Assembly: GCA_026214975.1 (NCBI GenBank)
Contig: CM047805.1
Span: forward strand, 194,928,601 to 194,992,600
Length of the DNA stretch: 64,000 bases
Direction: 5' to 3'
DNA from: Gentiana macrophylla
Taxonomy: Eukaryota; Streptophyta; Magnoliopsida; Gentianales; Gentianaceae
Shown piece after piece: positions 34,126 to 45,992 of this stretch. The notes beneath the pieces are model-generated. The model worked only from the letters and a program-made list of their open reading frames with translations. It searched no databases and was not told the origin of the DNA. The position numbers and the translations under genes are program-made. Numbering within the stretch: the stretch's first letter is position 1; every line of letters starts with the position of its first letter.

Positions 34126-34889
34126 TGACGAGGGTCGAACCCAGCCTCACCACGTGTCATCTTCTGATTGATCAAATAATAAATGAAGACAAAGAAACTG
34201 TAACATTAAGGGCCAGGAGCCCCATTTTATGCCTAAGGGTAGACATGAACCCTAGGTGGGAGGTCTTACCCGCTCTTCCGAACAAACATCACCACAGGTC
34301 GGATAGGTTGCTGGGAAGCTTGGGTCTACGTCGTAAGGGCCGAGTCGGCCTGGAGGGGCTCGACGTAGGTCGGCCAGGTGCCATGCAATAAGTTATAATG
34401 CGGGTCTAAACCGCTTCGAGCGTGACTTCCGCAGGGGCGGGTCGGTCATGTGTAAGAATGGTAGAGCCGAGAGGGTCGAGACGACCACGTGCTTGCCGCA
34501 GGACGGTTGATAGCTTCCTTTATGTGATATGTGAACATGTTCCTATATAATGGGATAAACATGGAAAGATTCTCAAGTCATTAAGACTATGATCCATTAA
34601 TCAAAATATCCATAATTATCTCCAAAATTATAGAGATATACACGTAATAATCCTTAGGGACTAAGAATTAGAATCCTTGCAGGATAAGGCTTTGGATGAG
34701 ACGTCCTCTATATAAACGATCCCAAAGGAACTACGGAGACTTGATTCCAGAATAATCAATAGGTAACGTAGGCAAATTGAGAGATGAACTCTCAATCTCA
34801 GTTTAAATCCACCCAAAAATCCATCCCTCGTTCATATTACCCTAGATTAAACGATCCAGATTGATACCCGACGATTTTCAGCATCGTCA
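34126..34889 (+). repeat. 3' LTR of the plus-strand Tat-type element
   Basis: This runs from TGACGAGGGTCG to GCATCGTCA, so the tips TGACGA/TCGTCA are inverted repeats. A TATA box TATATAAAC is at 34709-34717. The region after it (GGAACTACGGAGACTTGATT) is related to the reverse complement of 55010-55060 in the other Tat LTR. Confidence 0.75.
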
Positions 34890-34906
34890 CATGCCAAACA
34901 ATGCAA

Positions 34907-35202
34907 TGTTAGACTGGACATGTACATATGCGAATGTAAAAACCTACATATGCCAACAGGAATGACAAATATTCCCTCCTTGTTTTTAATGACAAACAAG
35001 ATGCACTTGTACGCATCTATGCAAAAATTATTCTGAAAGAAATATTCTTTCACAAAGCCAATACAAGATAGAAAATAAACGATTGCTTATCTTTGTGCAT
35101 ATGATAATAATTATATATAAAAAAAAGAAAAAAAAAACCTCAGATGGAGTCCGGCTCTGTATAAGAGTAAAATATGTTTTTTTCTTCTTATTTTTTGGGT
35201 GT
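34907..35202 (+). repeat. 5' LTR of the plus-strand copia element
   Basis: This starts TGTTAGACTGGACATG and matches 38926-39218 at roughly nine bases in ten, including GCCAACAGGAATGA and a long purine-rich run before CCGGCTCTGTAT. Confidence 0.8.
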
Positions 35203-35214
35203 GTATCAGAGCGA
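35203..35214 (+). other. Primer-binding site and short telomere-like run of the copia leader
   Basis: GTATCAGAGCGA here is a shortened form of TGGTATCAGAGC. About 40 bases on, 35246-35268 carries CCCTAAACCCTAACCCTAAC, three plant-type telomere repeats. Confidence 0.6.
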
Positions 35215-35689
35215 CTCAATTTTCTCTCTCGTTATGTCAATTTCTCCCTAAACCCTAACCCTAACCCTTCACCCAAAAATTAAAAGAAAAAAAAATAAAA
35301 AATTCGAAAAAAAGTTCATATGTGGGTCTCCTTCTCCGGCAGCCTTGTCTCCTCCGGCCGGCCTGTACACTTGCACCTAAAGTCCGATCAACCTTCCCAA
35401 CAAGCCCTCGCCCCAACTGTGTTTGTAAAATCGGAGTTGGAAAGACAATCCTTGAATCAGGCCATCAAAGCTTCCTGATCGGCTGCTTGAAACAAACCAA
35501 AAAAAAAAAAAAAAAAAAATTCTTCCTTCTCACAATCGGCTCTTCCTGATCTCAAAAAAAAAAAATTAAAAAAATACATTATTATCTGCCCTCTGCAGTT
35601 CCCTCGCTCTTCTACTTCACTTTGCATCACAATATATTACTTCTCTTCAAACCCCAAAAAAACGTTCTGCAGCCCCTTCTTTTTTAAAT

Positions 35690-35930
35690 ATGTCGGCTTC
35701 TACTTTCCAAACCGTGGCAACCCTTACGGTCATGGTTGTGGCAACCCTCATCCCCAATATTCTGGCGTCCCTTACGGTCAACAGTTCCCCACGTGCAAAA
35801 TTTGTGCCGAAACAGGCCATACGGCCCCAACTTATCTTCGATATGCGTACTCCCACCCACCGGTCTCTTGTCTTTCTCCACCTTGGTCGCCTTAGCTACA
35901 TGAGGCTTCCCCACCTACTGACCCTGATTG
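35690..35930 (+). pseudogene. Copia gag C-terminus with defective zinc knuckle
   Basis: In the frame joined to the protease, 35794-35835 reads CKICAETGHTAPTY, a zinc knuckle in which the fourth ligand position is Tyr instead of Cys. It follows an asparagine/glycine/tyrosine-rich stretch typical of copia gag tails. The N-terminal gag domain is not recognisable, so this is a truncated gag. Confidence 0.65.
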
Positions 35931-35934
35931 GATT

Positions 35935-37717
35935 GTGGATATAGGGGCCACTCATCATCTCAATCGGGATCATCGCCATCTCACACTTTTGTCTACACCG
36001 TATGCCGGGCCCAACCATGTTCATGTAGGCGATGGTTCAGGTTTACTTATTACTCATTACGCTTCTTCTTCTCTAAATTCCCCTTCCCAGTCATTTCATT
36101 TATCTAATATTCGTGTTACGCCTTCCATCACCAGAAACCTTCTATCTGCACATAAATTTTCTTCGAAAATACTGTATATTTTGAATTTCATGGGTCTTAC
36201 TTCCTTGTCAAAGATTACTGCGGTCACACCCACCTTAGAGAATTGGTAAAAGATGGTCTATATCACTTCTCCACCCCAGTTCACCCTTCCCCTGCTCTTG
36301 CTAAAGACCTGGCCTCCACAACATGGCATCAGCGTCTTGGTCATTGTTCTTATTTCGCACTCTGTCAAGCCTTAAAATGTATTCCTACATTCACTCCTAC
36401 TAAGCCGTCGCCTTCTGTCTGTGCCCCGTGTCAGTTGGCTAAAAGTCACTGCTTCCCGTTATACACTTCTAAGTTCACCTCTACTGCTCCTTCGGACCTG
36501 ATCTACTTTGATGTTTGGGGCCCCAGTTCTGAACCATCGATTTACGGTTCCCGTTATTATTTCAGCTTTCTAGATGACTTCACAAAGTACCTATGGCTAA
36601 ATCCCCTGAAACATAAATCTGACGTTGAAACTATCTTTCCTGATTTTCTTGCTATGATTGAACGCCAGTTTAATACCAGACTGAAATCCATCAAAACTGA
36701 TTGGGGTGGTGAGTACCGTCGCGTTTCTACTCTTCTTAACTCTCTTGGCATCCGGTATAGCCTTTCCTATCCCCACACCCATGAACAAGTTGTGCCATTG
36801 AGCACCGACACCGCCAAATTGTTGAGGTCGGCATCTCCCTTCTTGCCCAATCTAACCTTCCACTCCCATATTAGGAGGATTCTTTCATCACCGCCACTTA
36901 TATCATCAACCGACTTCCCAAAGTCCTCAAGGATAAGTCTCCCTTTGAAATGGTTCACCATCGGTCCCCTGACTATACATTCTTTCGTGTCTTTGGCTGT
37001 GTATGCTGGCTCTATCTCCGTCCCTACAACCATCATAAAACTGATTTCCACTCCAAAACATGCATCTTTCTCGGCTATAGTCCTTCCCACCATGGTTACA
37101 AATGCCTGGACCTTGCCTCTGGCCGTATTTTTATTGCTCGCCATGTGCTTTTCGATGAATCCGCCTTCCCTTATACACCTTCGCCCACCAAACCACTCAT
37201 GATAATTTCATTGTCCCTCTTCCTGTCTTCCACCACCTCCGCCAAATCAACCTACCATGCTGGCTCCCTCCAACCCGGCCCCATCCCCTCCGGATCTTGC
37301 TCCTGCTCTCGAACCTTTTCACCAACCTCCTTTGCGTCCACTTCGGCCTCGGCCTCTCCAGACTCGTCTCTTTCCCCACCTGCTCTCACTCATACAATGG
37401 TAACTCGAACCAAAACCAACTCCCTCAAACTTATCTCTCAGCCTGACATTATCTGCTACCCGCTTCCTAAAGCCCTTGTTGCTTCAACAGACCTTGCGTC
37501 CACTTCGGCCTCGGCCTCTCCAGACTCGTCTCTTTCCCCACCTGCTCTCACTCATACAATGGTAACTCGAACCAAAACCAACTCCCTCAAACTTATCTCT
37601 CAGCCTGACATTATCTGCTACCCGCTTCCTAAAGCCCTTGTTGCTTCTACAGACTCCCTGGACCCTACTTCTTATACTGAAGCCTCCAAACACCTGAATT
37701 GGCATAATGATATGTGA
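35935..37717 (+). pseudogene. Copia protease and integrase (broken)
   Basis: The frame at 35935-36249 begins with the protease motif DIGATHH (35938-35958). The frame 36243-37202 contains the GAG-pre-integrase TTWHQRLGHCS, the CAPCQLAKSH zinc-finger half, integrase FDVWGP (about 36507) and KTDWGGEY (about 36694). A frame break near 36790 falls right at the HEQ segment around the catalytic glutamate; the core continues in another frame and the C-terminal part (FRVFGCVCWLYLRPYNHHK, IFLGYSPSHHGYKC) is open at 36950-37717. That frame ends in a serine/proline-rich linker with an in-frame 54-residue tandem duplication (37332-37655). Confidence 0.8.
37332..37655 (+). repeat. Perfect-frame 162-bp tandem duplication in copia pol
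   Basis: TTGCGTCCACTTCGGCCTCG starts at 37332 and again at 37494, and the two 162-base units are almost identical (one visible difference, CAACAG against CTACAG). Because 162 is divisible by three, the frame is kept and 54 residues are repeated in the integrase-reverse transcriptase linker. Confidence 0.9.
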
Positions 37718-37729
37718 GAGAAAATTGAC

Positions 37730-38925
37730 GCATTCTTGAGCAACCAGACCTGAGATCTTGTTCCTCCGCATCCTCATATTAATATTGTCGGAAATAAATG
37801 GGTATATTGCACTAAACATGTTGGGTGTTTTGAGCGTCACAAGGCTCGCCTTGTGGCCAAAGGTTTTCATCAGGCCGAACGGGTTGATTTCACTGAAACA
37901 TTTAGTTTGTTTGTCAAACCGGTCACTATTCATCTTCTTCTGTCCCTTGCCGTTTCGTAGGGTTGGTCGCTTCGCCGGGTAGATATTCATAATGCCTTTC
38001 TCCATGGGCATTTATCTGAGCCCGTTAATCTGCAGCAACCCCATGGATTTGTTCACCCTGATTATCCGGATTATGTTTTCCATCTTTTCTGCAGCCTTTA
38101 TGGCTTTTGTCAGGTTCCCCATGCTTCGTTCTCTCGTTTTACCGCTGTCTTGACTCAGTTGGGCTTTGTCGGTTCCAAAGCCAAAACCTCCTTATATATT
38201 TATTCTCGTAATGGTGCTCGTGTTTATATTCTGATTTATGTGGATGATGTTACTATCACTGGCTCATTGTCTTCTCTTGTTGAGCAGGTTATGTCTTATC
38301 TTTGTCAGCACTATCTGGTTAAGGACCTTGGATCTCTGTCATATTTTTTGGGCATTGTGGTGCTTCCTACCTCCGACGGGATGTTCCTCACTCAGCGTAA
38401 GTGTATCTTTCATCTTATGCAGCATGCCTCTCTGGACATGACCAAACCTTATCAGACACCTATGTCGGCCTCTGCCCGTCTTACTCTTGACGACGGCCCT
38501 CCCTATGCCGACACATCACGTTACCGTACTATTGTTGGCGGTCTACAGTATCTTAGTTTTACTCGGCCTAATGTTGCCTTCGCGACCCACAAGGTTAATA
38601 AGTAGATGCATTCGCCTACCGAAACTCACTAGGTAGCCGTTAAACGTATCATTCGTAATCTTAAGCATACCATATCATATGGTCTCTTCTTCTCCCGCCG
38701 GTCCTCTGTTTTGTTCTAAGTTTATTCTGACTCTGATTAGGCCGTTGACAGTGATAATCGCCGATCTATTGGGGCATACTGTGTTTTCCTTGGTGAGAAT
38801 CTCATTAGTTGGCTTAGTAAGCAACACTTGACGGTTTCAAAGAGTAGCACTGAGGCCGAGTACAAGACTCTTTGTAAAACCGCCGCCGAACTTCAGTGGT
38901 TTTGCAATCTTCTGCATGAGATGTA
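37730..38925 (+). pseudogene. Copia reverse transcriptase and RNase H (broken)
   Basis: GNKWVYCTKH and HKARLVAKGFHQ start the reverse transcriptase near 37790-37880; the palm follows with DIHNAFLHGHL and the catalytic YVDDVTITG at 38237-38263 inside an open frame (38150-38605). After a TAG, RNase H motifs RRSIGAYCVFLGENLISW and SKSSTEAEYKTL (about 38759-38876) are seen. Stops occur near 37960, 38604, 38631, 38717 and 38738. The protein ends LLHEM and then meets the LTR, so the last part of RNase H is lost. Confidence 0.8.
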
Positions 38926-39218
38926 GGTTAGATTGGACATGTACATATGCGAATGTAAAAACCTACATATGCCAACAGGAATGAAATATATTCCCTCCTT
39001 GTTTTTAATTACAAACAAGATGCACTTATACGAATCTATGCAAAAATTAATCTGAAAGAAATATTCTTTCACAAAGCCAATACACGATAGAAAATACACG
39101 ATTGCTTATCTTTGTGCACATGATAATAATTATAAAATTAAAAAGAAAGAAAAAAAAACTCAGTTGGAGGCCGGCTCTGTATATGAGTAAAATATGTTTT
39201 TTTTTTTTTTTTGGGGCA
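38926..39218 (+). repeat. 3' LTR of the plus-strand copia element
   Basis: This is the partner of 34907-35202, starting GGTTAGATTGGACATG (the first base pair of the expected TG is changed) and ending in a long T run and GGGGCA. Confidence 0.75.
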
Positions 39219-39404
39219 TGTATTTCAAGACTAATCATTAGTAAATTGTGTGTCTTTATAGCTATTAAAATAAGGATATAACTGGAAATAAACACAATAA
39301 AGATGCCCTAGTCTATACGGCACTTTCATGTGGTGCAAGGCTTGGAGTGCAGTCAATACGCCCCCGCAATCCTCTGGGAATTGAGAGAAAATGGAGATTG
39401 GTCT

Positions 39405-40320
39405 TCAATCGGTGAAACGAACGTGGCTAAAAGGCTTAGAGAGATGATCGGCCAATTGATCCTTGGAGGCGATGAAGGCAAACGTGTAACTTGTTGAGAG
39501 CAACCAATGCTCGAACATGATGGGAGTCAATTTCGATATGCATCTTGCTAACATGGAGGACATAATTAGCCGTAAGATAAAGGGCACAAATATTATCACA
39601 CCACAAGGTAGGAGGGTGCCAGATATCAACCGACATGTCATGAAGTAAAAAAATGATCCATTGAAGTTCAGTAGCAGCGTGAGAATGTGCTTTATATTCA
39701 GCTTCAGTTATAGTCTTGGCAACAGTTTAGAGCGCCAACTAATTATATTTGAGCCAAGAAAAAAGCAGTAAGCACCAATGTATCGAAAGTCATCAGGACT
39801 AGAGGCCCAGTCAGCATCTGAAAAGGCATGTAAGGAAACACTGAGAGAATGAGACGAGATAAGGCCATTAGAAATAGAGTGTTTGAGATATCGTAGTATA
39901 CGTTTGAAAGCAACCCAATGACTGTCCTGAGGGTCATGCATGTATTTGCTGACTTTATGAACGGAAAAGGAAATGTCAGGGCGAGTAAAGCCAAGATACT
40001 GGAGTCCACCAACAATGTTGCAATAAAGTGACCCATCGAAAAAGGTTGGCCATAATATCGACTGAGCCGAAGGGAAGAAGCCATCGAAGTCAAACAAGGC
40101 TGGTCATTTTATATGCCAGGTCGCTGCAACAATGTATGAATATACATTCGTTGGCTGAGAAGATGTCCATCAGTAGTAGAAATGGAAATAACACCAAGAA
40201 AAAAAGACAAGGACCTGAGGTCTTTAACAGGAAAGTGAGAGGACAAATGAGAGGACAAGGACCCGGACTTAGCGAACTTTTCTTTTGCGAACTTTACACA
40301 TGTATGTTTTTCCTGCAAAC
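39405..40320 (-). pseudogene. Copia reverse transcriptase end and RNase H fragment
   Basis: On the minus strand, 40318-40109 encodes FPVKDLRSLSFFLGVI (end of reverse transcriptase). 40097-39708 encodes GGLQYLGFTRPDISFSVHKV, FSDADWASSPDDFRYIGAYC and SNIISWRSK. 39641-39405 encodes the C-terminal KDQLADHLSKPF and WCDNICALYL in neighbouring frames. These are ordered copia RT/RNase H motifs. No LTR, gag or integrase belongs to it, so it is an isolated fragment. The flanking 39219-39404 and 40321-40499 hold nothing I recognise. Confidence 0.8.
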
Positions 40321-40499
40321 ATAGTCAGAGCCATTCATATTGCGTAAAAATGGAAATTCAACACATAATTGAAATAATGAAAAGCACCCAATGAGTGTAA
40401 CTTGATTGTAACGAAACAAAGATCGTATCAAAATTGCAGAATGAAATAAAATTTGATTCTGTCATCTGAAAAATGTCCTAGACTGTATGACCTAGCTCT

Positions 40500-42185
40500 T
40501 TGTCGAATATACCTCTTTCCCGAGCATCTTAGGTCCAAATCATGCCCGTTCCTTTGATTAAAGCTGCATAGCAGCTCCTAGCAGCTTCCAGATCTCCTTT
40601 GATTTCTACCAATCCTTCAGCGGTGGGGAACTTTAGGCTGATATGCACCGGGGAAATCACATCTTGGAGCTCAATCAATACGGGTTTTCCCAAAATGATG
40701 TTGTATGCAGAAGAGGCCTTTACTACCATGTAGTTCATCATAAATGTCTTGCCCTTGGGTTCTCGACAAAATGTTGTTGCCAGCCTTACCATCCCCATAG
40801 GGTGAACTAGGGTCTTGCAAATCTGAATTGAGGTGCTGAAATTGGTACCAGCTTTGCGTCCTTCAACTGCATAGATTGAAAAACTTAGTAGTAAAGGACA
40901 CTAAGAGCGCTTCCTGAGTCCATGCAAATTCTTTTCACCAAATGTTTGTTCACCACGGCTTTTATGACAAGGCCTTCATTTTTTGTAACCAGAGGAAGGG
41001 AGTCACTGGGGCCATAAGTTACTTCACCAACTGCCCTTTGACTTCTGTTAGATGCATATGTCATTGTAGATTGGCCATCCTGCCCGCTCACTCCCTAAAT
41101 ACGTTGCTAGGACCACCTATGAAAGTGTTAATGGTGTTGTTGGGACGATTATCTAGCTGCCGATCAGGGTCTGGAGATCAGTCCCTTCTTCTGTGGAGCT
41201 CATCCTACCTTCCTCGATCTTGATTGTAGTTACAGTGTTCGAACTCTCTACAACCCCATGGATCTGCACAATTGAGATCGGTCCATGACCTCGTCCAGCA
41301 TTCCCTCTATAATCGCTGCGTCGATGTCCCTTTGCAATTCCATGCAGCTCTCTGAATCGTGCCCAACATCCTTGTGGTAAGCATAGAAATTGCTCAAATC
41401 CCTCATTCGTAGAGGTCCTGTCATTGGTGGCAGTATTCAGGCCAAGCCCTTTCTTTCCATGATTGTGAGAACTTGTTCACGTGATCTGTTCAGAGGGGGT
41501 GAAGTCCTTCTCCTGTAATGCTCCCTTCTTCCTCAGCCGATCTATGATCGGGCCGTCATGCAGTCCCAAACCAGCTTCCTTTTCTTAATAGACTATTCTT
41601 TAGATTTATCCTTTTTGGCTTCTCTTTTCTACGATTCTCTTTTCAGTCGGTTAGCCTCCTCTCCTTGGCAATGATTATATGCCATCTCTATGCATTCTTC
41701 GATGGATCTAGGAAGTTTGCTGTTCAGCTTCACGTATAATCTCCCTACTCATAGTCCTGCTACGAATAAGTAATCAAAATGTGATCATCTGCGTCCATGA
41801 CCTGTAGGGGACTCCTCATTGAACCTTTTATGGTATTGGAGCCCGGTCTCCTCTTTTTTCTGCTTCGGGGTGAGGAGATGAGTTGCTTTCCTCTGGAATA
41901 GCCTAGCTATAATTAAGGCATTGATAAAGGTCCTGCCCAGGGCCTGAAATTTGAAGATCGACCATGCTGGAAGTTTTGTGAACTATTCACGAGCCCTGCC
42001 CATGAGCAGGGTGGTTAAGGCCTTTCACATCATCTCATCCAGAGTGTTGTGCAGGTTCATGTGTGTTATATACTGGAGAGATGATATGAGGGATTCTTGG
42101 ATCCATCGTACGGATCCATCTTGGGAACCTTGAACCCCGCAGGTCGGGGATATTCATCAATCTGCGACGTGAAATGTGACGCAAA
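40500..42185 (-). pseudogene. Tat-type gypsy gag and protease fragment
   Basis: Minus-strand 41091-40885 encodes the protease start with KRICMDSGSALSVLYY, where DSG is the catalytic motif, and 40798-40529 its end (YNIILGKPVLIELQDVISPV, HISLKFPT, ARSCYAALIKG). To the right, gag pieces appear in several frames, including a KKGALQEKDFTP-like segment near 41500. The same segments occur at 61944-63700 in the minus-strand Tat element, so this is a separate, older fragment of a related element. It stops abruptly near 42185. Confidence 0.7.
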
Positions 42186-42190
42186 CAAAA

Positions 42191-42381
42191 ACTTGTTAGA
42201 TTTTCTTCCTAGTATGACATCGAGCTTTGCTCGTGCTGCTTCTAATGCTCGAGAAACTAGTGGTTTTTTTTCTGCAAATTTAAGGTTTATGCCTTATCGT
42301 CCTGCTTGCTCTGATTGGGGTTATAAGGTGTTTTTTTCCCCGGAGCATCCTTCTCTTGACCATCATTTACTCGAATGCCTG
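42191..42381 (+). other. Unrecognised ORF segment between two element fragments
   Basis: An open plus-strand frame of about 63 codons contains TSSFARAASNARETSGFFSA and SDWGYKVFFSPEHPSLDHH and ends with TGA exactly at the start of the next LTR. I do not recognise it. It may be a fragment of a host gene or of another transposon. Codon-like composition and absence of stops are the only support. Confidence 0.25.
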
Positions 42382-43964
42382 TGATGCAACTTTTCTAGGG
42401 TTCCAATCTCACCGGCAGAGTATCGGGTGATTTGTAGTCTAGTACGGTGGTCAAGGTAGTATCCCACAAGGATGTGAGGTCAAACGCCAATTAGTTATTA
42501 TTATCTTGATCGAAATCGCAAGTTTGATTAAGAAAGTACTAATTAACTACAAAAGATTGTTCAAATGATAAAAGAAACTAACCAAGATGATTCATAGTTA
42601 AAGTTATCCCTCCTTAATTCCTTGGAAATGATCTAACTACCACCTTCCAATGGTGTTCTAATGTGTGAACGGTGCATTCCTAAACAAGTTATTTCCCCTC
42701 ATACTAGTGAATGAAACCACTCTTTGTCTCCTCCTTGGTCTAAGTACCTTAAACCTAATGAATTGACAAGATAGACACTTGAATGCAATATTCCCCGGAT
42801 AAGGAACCGAATTCCGCTAGGGTCGATTCTACCTTCCGTTCTTCCTACCCTCTTCTCGCAACTAATGCCTTCATTCGGTATCTACTAGTTGTGTAGGTGT
42901 ATATGTAAGTTAATTACTCAAACATACACAATATCAATCAATGCAAGTAAGAAGGATTCAACACAATAGAAACTAGAAAACATCAACATTCAATTCCAAG
43001 CAACCAAGGAGATTAACTATCATTACTACATCATCATAGCTAGAAAGAACTAGCCACTCATAATTATAGATACCAACATGTTAAAGCTAGCATTCATAAC
43101 AACAAGAATAGTTAAATCAAAGTAAAGATTAAGAATTAACCAATAACAAGCTATAAACTCGAAAATGGAAACTTACATTCAACACTTAAAGGATTTCAAT
43201 GGAGTTAGAACACAAAATAGTGGTTTGCGTCCACCAAAGTACTTCAAACATCTAAATAAGCATTCTAGAATGTTTTACAATGGAATTTAAGTGCCAAATA
43301 TGATATATTTTGGCTAGAAGAGCCTTGGGTGGAGGTGCCTGCAAGCTTTGAAGAAGATAGGGTTTTTTCTCTGTTGTGTATCTGATGCCTCCGAAAATGA
43401 GTTCAAAATTCTAATTAATTGTTGAGTTCGCACATCACGGTGCACGCCGTCATTTTGCACGGCTCACACCGTGCCTGACATGGTGGTTGGGGATTGGACT
43501 TCAGCATTTAATGCGTTCAACTGCTGCAGGGTAAATGTCTCGGTTCACGCCGTACGTGATGTCCCGGCGTCGCGCCAGCACATGCTTCTATTTCGCGCTA
43601 AATCATCACGGTGTGCGCTGGATCTCAGAGATTTGCACCGCCACTCATATAAAAACATGGTCGCTTTCCTCCTAATGCTCCAATCATGATACGAGACTCG
43701 GTCTAACTTTTGTATTCTTACTCCACGCTTCCTTAATCACCGCAAAAACACCAACACGAACATACCACACGTAATTCCGACAACAGATTATAACTAATAA
43801 GCTCTAAAAAGTGATGAAATGCTTGAGCATTGGTTGTGTCTACACAAAGCAAAAGTTATTTGATTTGTCACGAAATTTACTTTAATTGATACAAAATATC
43901 ACTATATACTAAAGAAATGGGGGTAAAATATCATGGAATTTCATCATCCGGTTGACATATATCA
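42382..43964 (-). repeat. 3' LTR of a second Athila-like element (minus strand)
   Basis: Plus view runs from TGATGCAACT to GACATATATCA, inverted tips TGAT/ATCA. On its right lies, in minus orientation, a polypurine tract nearly identical to that of the first Athila-like element. The inner part near 43440-43610 has several CACGGTG/CACGCCG-type motifs, like the GC-rich motifs in the first element's LTR. The partner LTR is not in the window. Confidence 0.65.
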
Positions 43965-43983
43965 ACCACTCCCCACTTAGCTT
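43965..43983 (-). other. Polypurine tract of the second Athila-like element
   Basis: The minus strand reads AAAAGCTAAGTGGGGAGTGG, matching AAAAGCTAAGTGGGGAGTTG at 16743-16761. Confidence 0.85.
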
Positions 43984-45677
43984 TTGCTCGCCCTCGAGCA
44001 AACAAGCGACAAAATAACTAGAGTTACAATTAAGAAAATGCAATGTCGGGAATTGAATGTTCAACTAGGCAATGTAACTAATCAAAATTATAAATGTATG
44101 TTAACTGTGATCCAAGAGAGCAGCGGAGTGTGTGTGTGAATATTCCTCAAGTTTGTTATCAAGCAATCAGAATATGAAATCATGCATGCACGACTTATTA
44201 GGTGTAATCCATAGGCTTAAGAATGATATCAATCTCCACTAGTCGAGGCATTCAGAGTCAAGGAGATAGATCGGGGTGGACTTGCAAGCTTTTAACGTTA
44301 GGCTCGGGAATTGGCTAATCGAATGGATAATAAGGATATATCAAAAAGGACACGGGCAAGATAGCAAGTATCTACACCTTCGACTCCAATGAAACTGAAT
44401 TGGCACTTCTGCTCTCATATAGTTACTAAAGACGTCTCCCTTGCAAACAACACGAGATAAAAAGTGTCAAATGATTGATTAATTACCCAAACATGTATTA
44501 CTTGAACTTGATGGACTATCCTTCAAAATTGCTTTGAACTTCAATATTTATTAGATCTTTATTTACATTTCACTTGGAACTCTTTTTTTTAACTATATAC
44601 ACCACTGGGCTCCGAACTTGACAAGATACCGTCTCAACTTTGTGCCAATAACGTCATCCAACTCTCAAATCCCCAAGTCGTCACCACACAATCCATAGAG
44701 ACATGCTATACTTGCGGGATGCCAAGGGAATGTAGACCAAAAATTAGGTTAAGGGTCGGATTATAATGAGGTTAATCACGAATGGCTATTTTCGAGTGGG
44801 GTCTCACCACTCTACAAGGCTGAGATGGGTACAGGTGGAAATTATGTTCAGGAGGGCGATTTGGCTCTAATTGAATCAAAGAAATGCCATAACCGTCATC
44901 CCTAACTCCGACTCTAAATACCTTTCTATTTCGCCTCGAAAGGATATCAACCCTAAGTTCTAGTTGCTATGTAAGCATGCTTGCATGATTACATAAAAGT
45001 TTACATGTTAACAAAAGATTGGAATGTACGTACTCAAAGGGTTCACACTACAATAAAGGATTCACGTTAAAATGCATTTATAATTTATTAAAGTTACTTA
45101 CTTGTTGAAAATTTATTCTCTTAACTACATATCTTAACTTGTATCAAAAGTGATTTTATCAAACTTGGTTGTTCGAAGTTAACTAAAGTTTAGTGTTTCT
45201 TAAGTATTTAGTGAATTTAATCCTGTGTTGACCCGACTACGCTCCACTCCTCACTTACGAAACTAGCATTGTCCTCAATGACTAGTGAGGATAGAAAAGG
45301 TAGGAGGGGAAACACAATAGGCAATTAGAGCAATGTTTGAACAAATCAAAATGTGACAGTGTGTGCTTAAGTGCTAAAAATAGTGGGCAACACGGCGTAC
45401 ACCGGGAGTGCCACGGCGTAAACCGTACGTGTGCATGAAATGTGAAGGACGTTAATGCATGCATGCTGGGAGAACAATAGTAAAAAAAAAATAAAAAAGA
45501 TGAGCAAAAGTGGGGAAAAGAAAAACACAAGAAAATAAATTTACTCAACAAAATATTATAATATACAACCAACAGACAAGAGGAAGTAGTGCTAAAAGCA
45601 TTATTGTTACAAACAAGCAGAATTAAAAGCTGCAAACGGGAAATTGACACAACCAATTAGCAAACAAACGAACAGCA
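43984..45677 (-). other. 3' noncoding region of the second Athila-like element
   Basis: The segment is AT-rich without a supported gene. 44700-44940 matches the reverse complement of 15600-15860 in the first element. A second purine motif (minus GTAAGTGAGGAGTGGAGC, 45241-45258), preceded on the minus strand by ATTGAGGACAATGCTAG, stands at the same relative place as 15302-15314. A 124-residue minus-strand ORF at 45656-45282 is rich in Phe, Leu and Ser; I do not think it is real, though it overlaps the end of the post-pol ORF. Confidence 0.6.
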
Positions 45678-45987
45678 TCAGCATTCTTCATCGGAACTAG
45701 AAAAGGGAGGGGTAGAAGAACCACCGGGCGGGTCAACGGGGAGTGCACCATAGCGAGCCGAACGACTTGCGAAGAACTCATCACCAGGCAGGGAGGGCAT
45801 GCCAGCCACATGGGTGCACAAGTGATTGATCAACCAAGCAAAGGGAAGCGGCTCGCTCGGATTATGCTTAGAACCAGCAAACTGAATCGCAGCCCGGTGA
45901 ATAAGGACACCCCAGTCAATGATAGCGCCAACCTTCAAGGCGTACAACAAGAGCATCTCATCGTCAATTATCTTAGAAAATCAAGGA
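45678..45987 (-). pseudogene. Athila post-pol ORF, C-terminal part (left of the copia insertion)
   Basis: The minus-strand frame reads DDEMLLLYALKVGAIIDWG, EPLPFAWLINHLCTHVAG, then an acidic serine tail SSSDEEC. It aligns with the second domain copy at 14698-14900. Its right end stops exactly at the target duplication of the young copia element; the N-terminal part continues at 50638-51174. A TGA lies near 45980 in the joined frame. Confidence 0.7.
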
Positions 45988-45992
45988 GCGGG
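45988..45992. repeat. Target-site duplication GCGGG (left copy)
   Basis: GCGGG at 45988-45992 is repeated at 50638-50642, directly flanking the two 126-bp LTRs of the copia element between them. Confidence 0.9.

Larger units (their letters stand above)
30891..34889 (+). mobile_element. 3' part of a plus-strand Tat-type Ty3/gypsy element
   Basis: In plus order this holds two tandem-repeat arrays, an ORF remnant on the opposite strand, a G-rich polypurine tract and a 764-bp LTR. The same order, on the other strand, occurs in the better-preserved Tat-type element at 54880-64000, and the LTR and PPT sequences of the two are recognisably related. gag and pol are absent; the left edge coincides with the Sirevirus LTR end. 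Confidence 0.7.
34907..39218 (+). mobile_element. Plus-strand Ty1/copia element with two LTRs, decayed
   Basis: Direct repeats of about 295 bp (34907-35202 and 38926-39218) enclose copia gag traces, protease, integrase, reverse transcriptase and RNase H in the usual order. The primer-binding site is at 35203. Much of gag and the end of RNase H are missing; the RNase H frame runs directly into the 3' LTR without a normal polypurine tract. No convincing target duplication is visible. Confidence 0.8.

Noticed and set aside
45282..45656. 124-codon hydrophobic minus-strand ORF as an envelope-like membrane protein
   Set aside because: Composition reflects a TTT/CTT-rich strand; no signal peptide plus cleavage pattern, and the homologous region of the first Athila element has no such ORF.
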